This document shows positions 60,177 through 64,000 of a stretch of 64,000 nt of DNA, piece by piece (within the stretch, counting starts at the first letter, position 1; every line of letters starts with the position of its first letter). The notes under the pieces were generated by a model. It was not told the DNA's origin and did no database searches. It worked only from the letters and a program-made list of their open reading frames with translations. Origin of the DNA: Volvox africanus (lineage: Eukaryota; Chlorophyta; Chlorophyceae; Chlamydomonadales; Volvocaceae). Location: the NCBI GenBank assembly GCA_030268105.1, contig BSDZ01000099.1, positions 1 through 64,000 of the forward strand. Direction: 5' to 3'. The position numbers and the translations under genes were made by a program.

Positions 60177-63100
60177 ATATATCTTATATCTTGTTATGGG
60201 GCTTTTGTCGATCGAAATTGTTAGTTGCCAAGCCCTTGCTTGCATCGGCTGGCAGTATGTAACGGCTCCCCATAAAGGTTACATGCGCTCCTTGTAACGC
60301 CATGCCTGCTCCACGCAGCAGCCCATTATATTGTCAAGATACATCTATCTACCGTTCTAACATCGGCAAGTGCGTACTTAGTGATAAATATTAACCGGTC
60401 AGCCCTGCATAGAATTCCTAGCAGGAAATCTATCATGGCTGCCAGTGGTTCACCCCCACAGTCAGCCTGCTGATCAATCTTGCTTATCCCCAGAAATAAA
60501 CTGCAAATAATACATTACGTAGATCAACCATTTTATTAACAGAATAACCAGAAGAATCGCTGGTCCCAGAGAAACGGACTCGTGGAAAGGAAGGGTGTGG
60601 CGGCAGGTTATGGCTCAGTAGCTGTACAACACAAAACGCGCGCTACAGTTTTGATACTGCCTATGTACAGTAGTACGATCACCTAATTTTGTACGACCGC
60701 AATTCATGTCAATTAAAGCCTATCATCATGACTTTCAACGTTTAACGTTCTTACTAAGACATAAGCTGCTGCGGTGTTTTTGTGGAATGAATGGTGGTAA
60801 GTGAGGGCTGCGGTGAGCTGCATTCACGGTCCATGCTTGACCTGTACCCGGTGCGGCGGTATCCCCCACACGACTACACAAGGATAACAAATGGCGCACG
60901 TGTGAAAGCATGAGTGCGTTACACATCATTGTGAGTACAGCATCAGGGATACTTCCCACGTTAGCAACCATACCCGCTTTCATCGCACCGACGGCTCCAC
61001 CATCCAGTGCCATGCACTACCGTGTGTCCCACATGCCTCGTGCCCAACACAAGCCTTAAGAACGGCACCTGGTCCCCGTCCGCCGGGATATGCCCGTTTG
61101 CCAGTGGTCGGTGAAGGTGCGACAAACACCGCACCCTACAACCACGATATCACCCTGAACAGGATGGACGGAATACTGGGAATGAAGCCTTCCAGGCTAC
61201 CCATATCTGCAGCTAAGGAACACACATTATGACTCGGACCGAATGAAGCCCGAAGCAGACGGACCCGCACTGGACTAATGTAAAACATGGTGCCTTCCAT
61301 ATCACACAAACTTAGGAAACAGCACAATTTAGTTAAGCCAGGCCAAGCAGGTCGGAGACGACCGCACTCCGCTGTAGGCTGCCGAACTTGAAAACAAACT
61401 TGAACAAACAACAGGACATCACCATATCCCAATCACCGACTTGGGCCGATCAGAAGGGCAAATGTCCGCACGCTTTTCTCCCGCTAGTTTGGCGTTACTA
61501 CAGCGGTTCGTCTGGTTGCCTCACATGTACTGCACGCAGAAAATATATACCTAATGCTGTGGGCAAATGAAAGGGATGCGACGAAACAGGTCCCCTCATG
61601 CCCCCATCGGCAAGCCCAAAACAGTTGTTGCAATGGCGCTGTTGTGGTGTGCGCTTGCTGAGGCTATGGAAGCGTGGTTTGCCCCGCAAACCAACAAGCC
61701 AGCCTCTAGCGTTAGCCGCCATCGGCAGATTAATCGTTGCAAACACCGTGGAACGAATTTTTCGCTGTCCCAAACACACATATTTGTTTCAATCAGATAC
61801 TTATCCAAGAACCTATCCTAAAATCCATAGACATCCAAATTGATGCATAAAAAACTAGACCTCAACCTTGTTTCCCAGATGGCCCCACTGGTGGCGCTCC
61901 GTATGGTTGACCACCACTACTTCTGGCGGCTGCCGGCACCCGTTGGTTGTCCGGAGGTGCAGGACAGACTGCAGTGGTGGGGCTTTGATGCCTGGAACGT
62001 GCTGTGACCTGTGCGGATTGGCAGGTGAAAGGAGCGAAGATGCCAGCGACCGGACCACTCTGACTCACTTGTTTGCCTCAGTCCCAGCTGAGATTGCTGA
62101 ATGCTGTGCCGTGCTCAATGCTGGTAGAGTGAGGACATAAATCATGGCTTCTGCCCTTCTATGCGATGTTGGTTTGTATTGCGTTGTATATATTTGGACG
62201 TGCGTCGAGGAATGCCGCAAGATGGGAGGTGCGGGGTTGGAAGTTGTATCCATAACTGCCCGTAGGTGCGCCGTGTCGTCGTGTTGAGCCTCGAGGCTCG
62301 ATAAATGCTGCAGATGCCTTGGAGGGAGGGTATTGGTGAATATAGGGTGTTGCCGCATGCCGCTCCGTTAATTGACTGATGTTGATATACCACATCATGT
62401 GATGTAGCCTTATGTGCCGTCCCACTTCTTAATGTTTGAGAAGCGAGTTTTAGCCGAAGTTTAAGGGACAAAGATGTCAAAGATCTGACCGCTAGCCTGG
62501 ATGTGGGGAGGGGACTTGGATGAGCGCAAAGTGGCACCGACGCGGCAATCCAACGGCTTGCATGTTCGACCTGGTTGACCAACCTAGGTAGTCAATGACG
62601 GGGGCGGCGACTTCCCTTCTGGGGCGCGGTGGTTGGTGAAGGTGCTCGGTCGCATTTTGCCCGTCTTCCCGAAACGAACAAGAAGCGTTCGTCCCTAGGG
62701 ACGAGACGCAGAAAGCCAAGAAGGGATGTGAACCGTGAAGCTGTTGCCGGCTGCGGTTCAGTCGCCCCAACGGCTCCCTCCAACGAGGCAGGAGGAGAAG
62801 AAATCGCTATTAGGGGCGTTATTCCGTTGTGCCACCTTGTTCCACCCAAGATGCCGCCCAGTCGTACGACGCGCCTCCTGGACGAGTTCTGGAAGGGATG
62901 AGTCAAAGCCGCTGCTGGAGATGCCTGGGGTATGAAATCGATTTTACCGTTAGATGTGAATTGATGGCTCGGCTCGCCTTGCATTAAGTGTTTTGCATTT
63001 GTTTGTTGGAATAAGGTTACGAGCAGACGACGTCTCTAATAAAACAGTGTTTTACCGGTGGACTTCTTAGGTCAAGCCAAAGCCGGTGCGGGTCAGCTGG

Positions 63101-64000
63101 CGGTTGCCGCGAAGGGTTACCGGAGGTCCAAGGTTAAATGGATTGGTTGGTTACGGTCGAATGGATGGTGAACCAAATGTGGTTTCAGAGCGGGTCACTT
63201 CGGACAGGAACTTTAACAGGACTTCAAGTATATGTATACTAGAGAATCAACCGGTTTTGCTAGGTATCTGCTGTGTCAGTCCAGTATCGCGAACCGTCGG
63301 CGGGGGCGATGGAATCAGAGGACGTAACGGGTGTCGCAGTGTGGCGCGGGCAACTTGCACTGTCTTTTCAGAGTGTCACCGTTGACTGCCTATTTTGGTT
63401 GGAAATTCATGTGATACTGTACGAGGCGTGTAAGACTCACAGCATTATTGAAAAGTTGTTTTCTGTGCGCTGATTTTCGATTTTCAAAGAACCTCAAAGT
63501 TTAGCTGGCCACTGCTGGCCTTCCCTTGCTTGCTGCTCTCAGGAGATGTCGGACGTCACTTTCGCGGGCATCTATCCAGAAAGCTGCAACTACAGCAACA
63601 TTTCAATCATGCTGTCCTCAATAAGCGCTGATGGTTGCGAGGAACAGATAACAGGCCTTGATGCGGTGTCTTGGGGACTGGCACGGTATTTTGCAATAAA
63701 CACGTCTTTCCTATATATTCCAGTTAACCGACCGTTGAAGCCGGAGTAAACTCTAACCGGTCGTTCGGATATGAAGCTTCCCATGGCCGCACCAGATAAT
63801 CTAGTGCTAATAGATACCGGATTCATTTGGAGAGTAAGTGGGGCATGCTGGGCGTGTCTGGGGCGGTCGGTCGTCGATGATGCAGTGAGCCATTCATCCT
63901 CGATCCGCAGAGCTCATGGGCAACCAGTTTCAGCTTTCAGGAAGGGAGGGTAGCGTGCAGTATGGCCAAGCAAGCAGCTCCCACGCTAGAATTCTCCTTC
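60177..64000. repeat. Satellite unit U14, cut by the window end (unit positions 1-3824)
   Basis: The copy runs in register to the last base of the window and stops about 100 bp before its hexamer tract. The array therefore continues beyond 64000. Confidence 0.93.

Noticed and set aside
1..64000. CRISPR array, rDNA or 5S cluster, spliced-leader array, or telomere repeats as explanation for the periodicity
   Set aside because: The repeat unit is over 4 kb with no short repeat/spacer structure. I found none of the conserved 5S, U-snRNA or spliced-leader motifs that I looked for, and the hexamers are not a telomere motif.

Overview
This is eukaryotic nuclear-type DNA. It is a long head-to-tail array of one 4,263-bp repeat unit, interrupted once by an LTR retrotransposon. 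A green alga (Chlorophyta) is my tentative guess for the host. The guess rests on the retrotransposon's protein style: a chromodomain-bearing Ty3/gypsy Pol whose N-terminal region resembles one I remember from green-algal retroelements. There are no rRNA, tRNA or bacterial-type genes, and I see no convincing host gene.

Layout. Positions 1-23388 hold units U1-U5 complete and the first 2,079 bp of U6. Positions 23389-30690 are the retrotransposon, coding on the minus strand. Positions 30691-30697 are 7 bp of junction filler. Positions 30698-64000 hold U7 from unit position 363, U8-U13 complete, and the first 3,824 bp of U14. Unit position 1 is arbitrarily window base 1. Ten of twelve measurable unit-to-unit intervals are exactly 4,263 bp. 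The other two (4,281 and 4,239 bp) differ only by the number of hexamers in a G-rich tract at unit position 3927. Outside that tract I found only six variable sites, all transitions, so the array has been homogenised very recently.

The G-rich tract is built from three hexamers: A-type (GGGGAC), C-type (GGGGCC) and G-type (GGGGGC). It is the main polymorphism between units and has strong G-quadruplex potential. Its A/C block is 16 hexamers long in eleven of twelve tracts, yet the number of C-type hexamers varies in a mostly nested way. That pattern suggests recombination or conversion breakpoints inside the tract, or consensus errors there.

The retrotransposon is a chromovirus. In its own direction it carries a 5' LTR cut to 655 bp, a primer-binding site, a leader with a small upstream ORF, gag (411 codons), one in-frame TAG, pol (protease, reverse transcriptase, RNase H, D,D35E integrase, GPY/F module, chromodomain), a polypurine tract and a full 824-bp 3' LTR. 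The two LTRs look identical over their shared 655 bp, so the insertion is young. The left junction is canonical. The right one is not: 169 bp of LTR are missing and the satellite resumes 2,546 bp further on in register. The pol catalytic residues are all present, and pol has no early ATG, so it is probably reached by reading through the TAG. A chromodomain with an intact aromatic cage, inside a satellite array, fits an element that targets heterochromatin.
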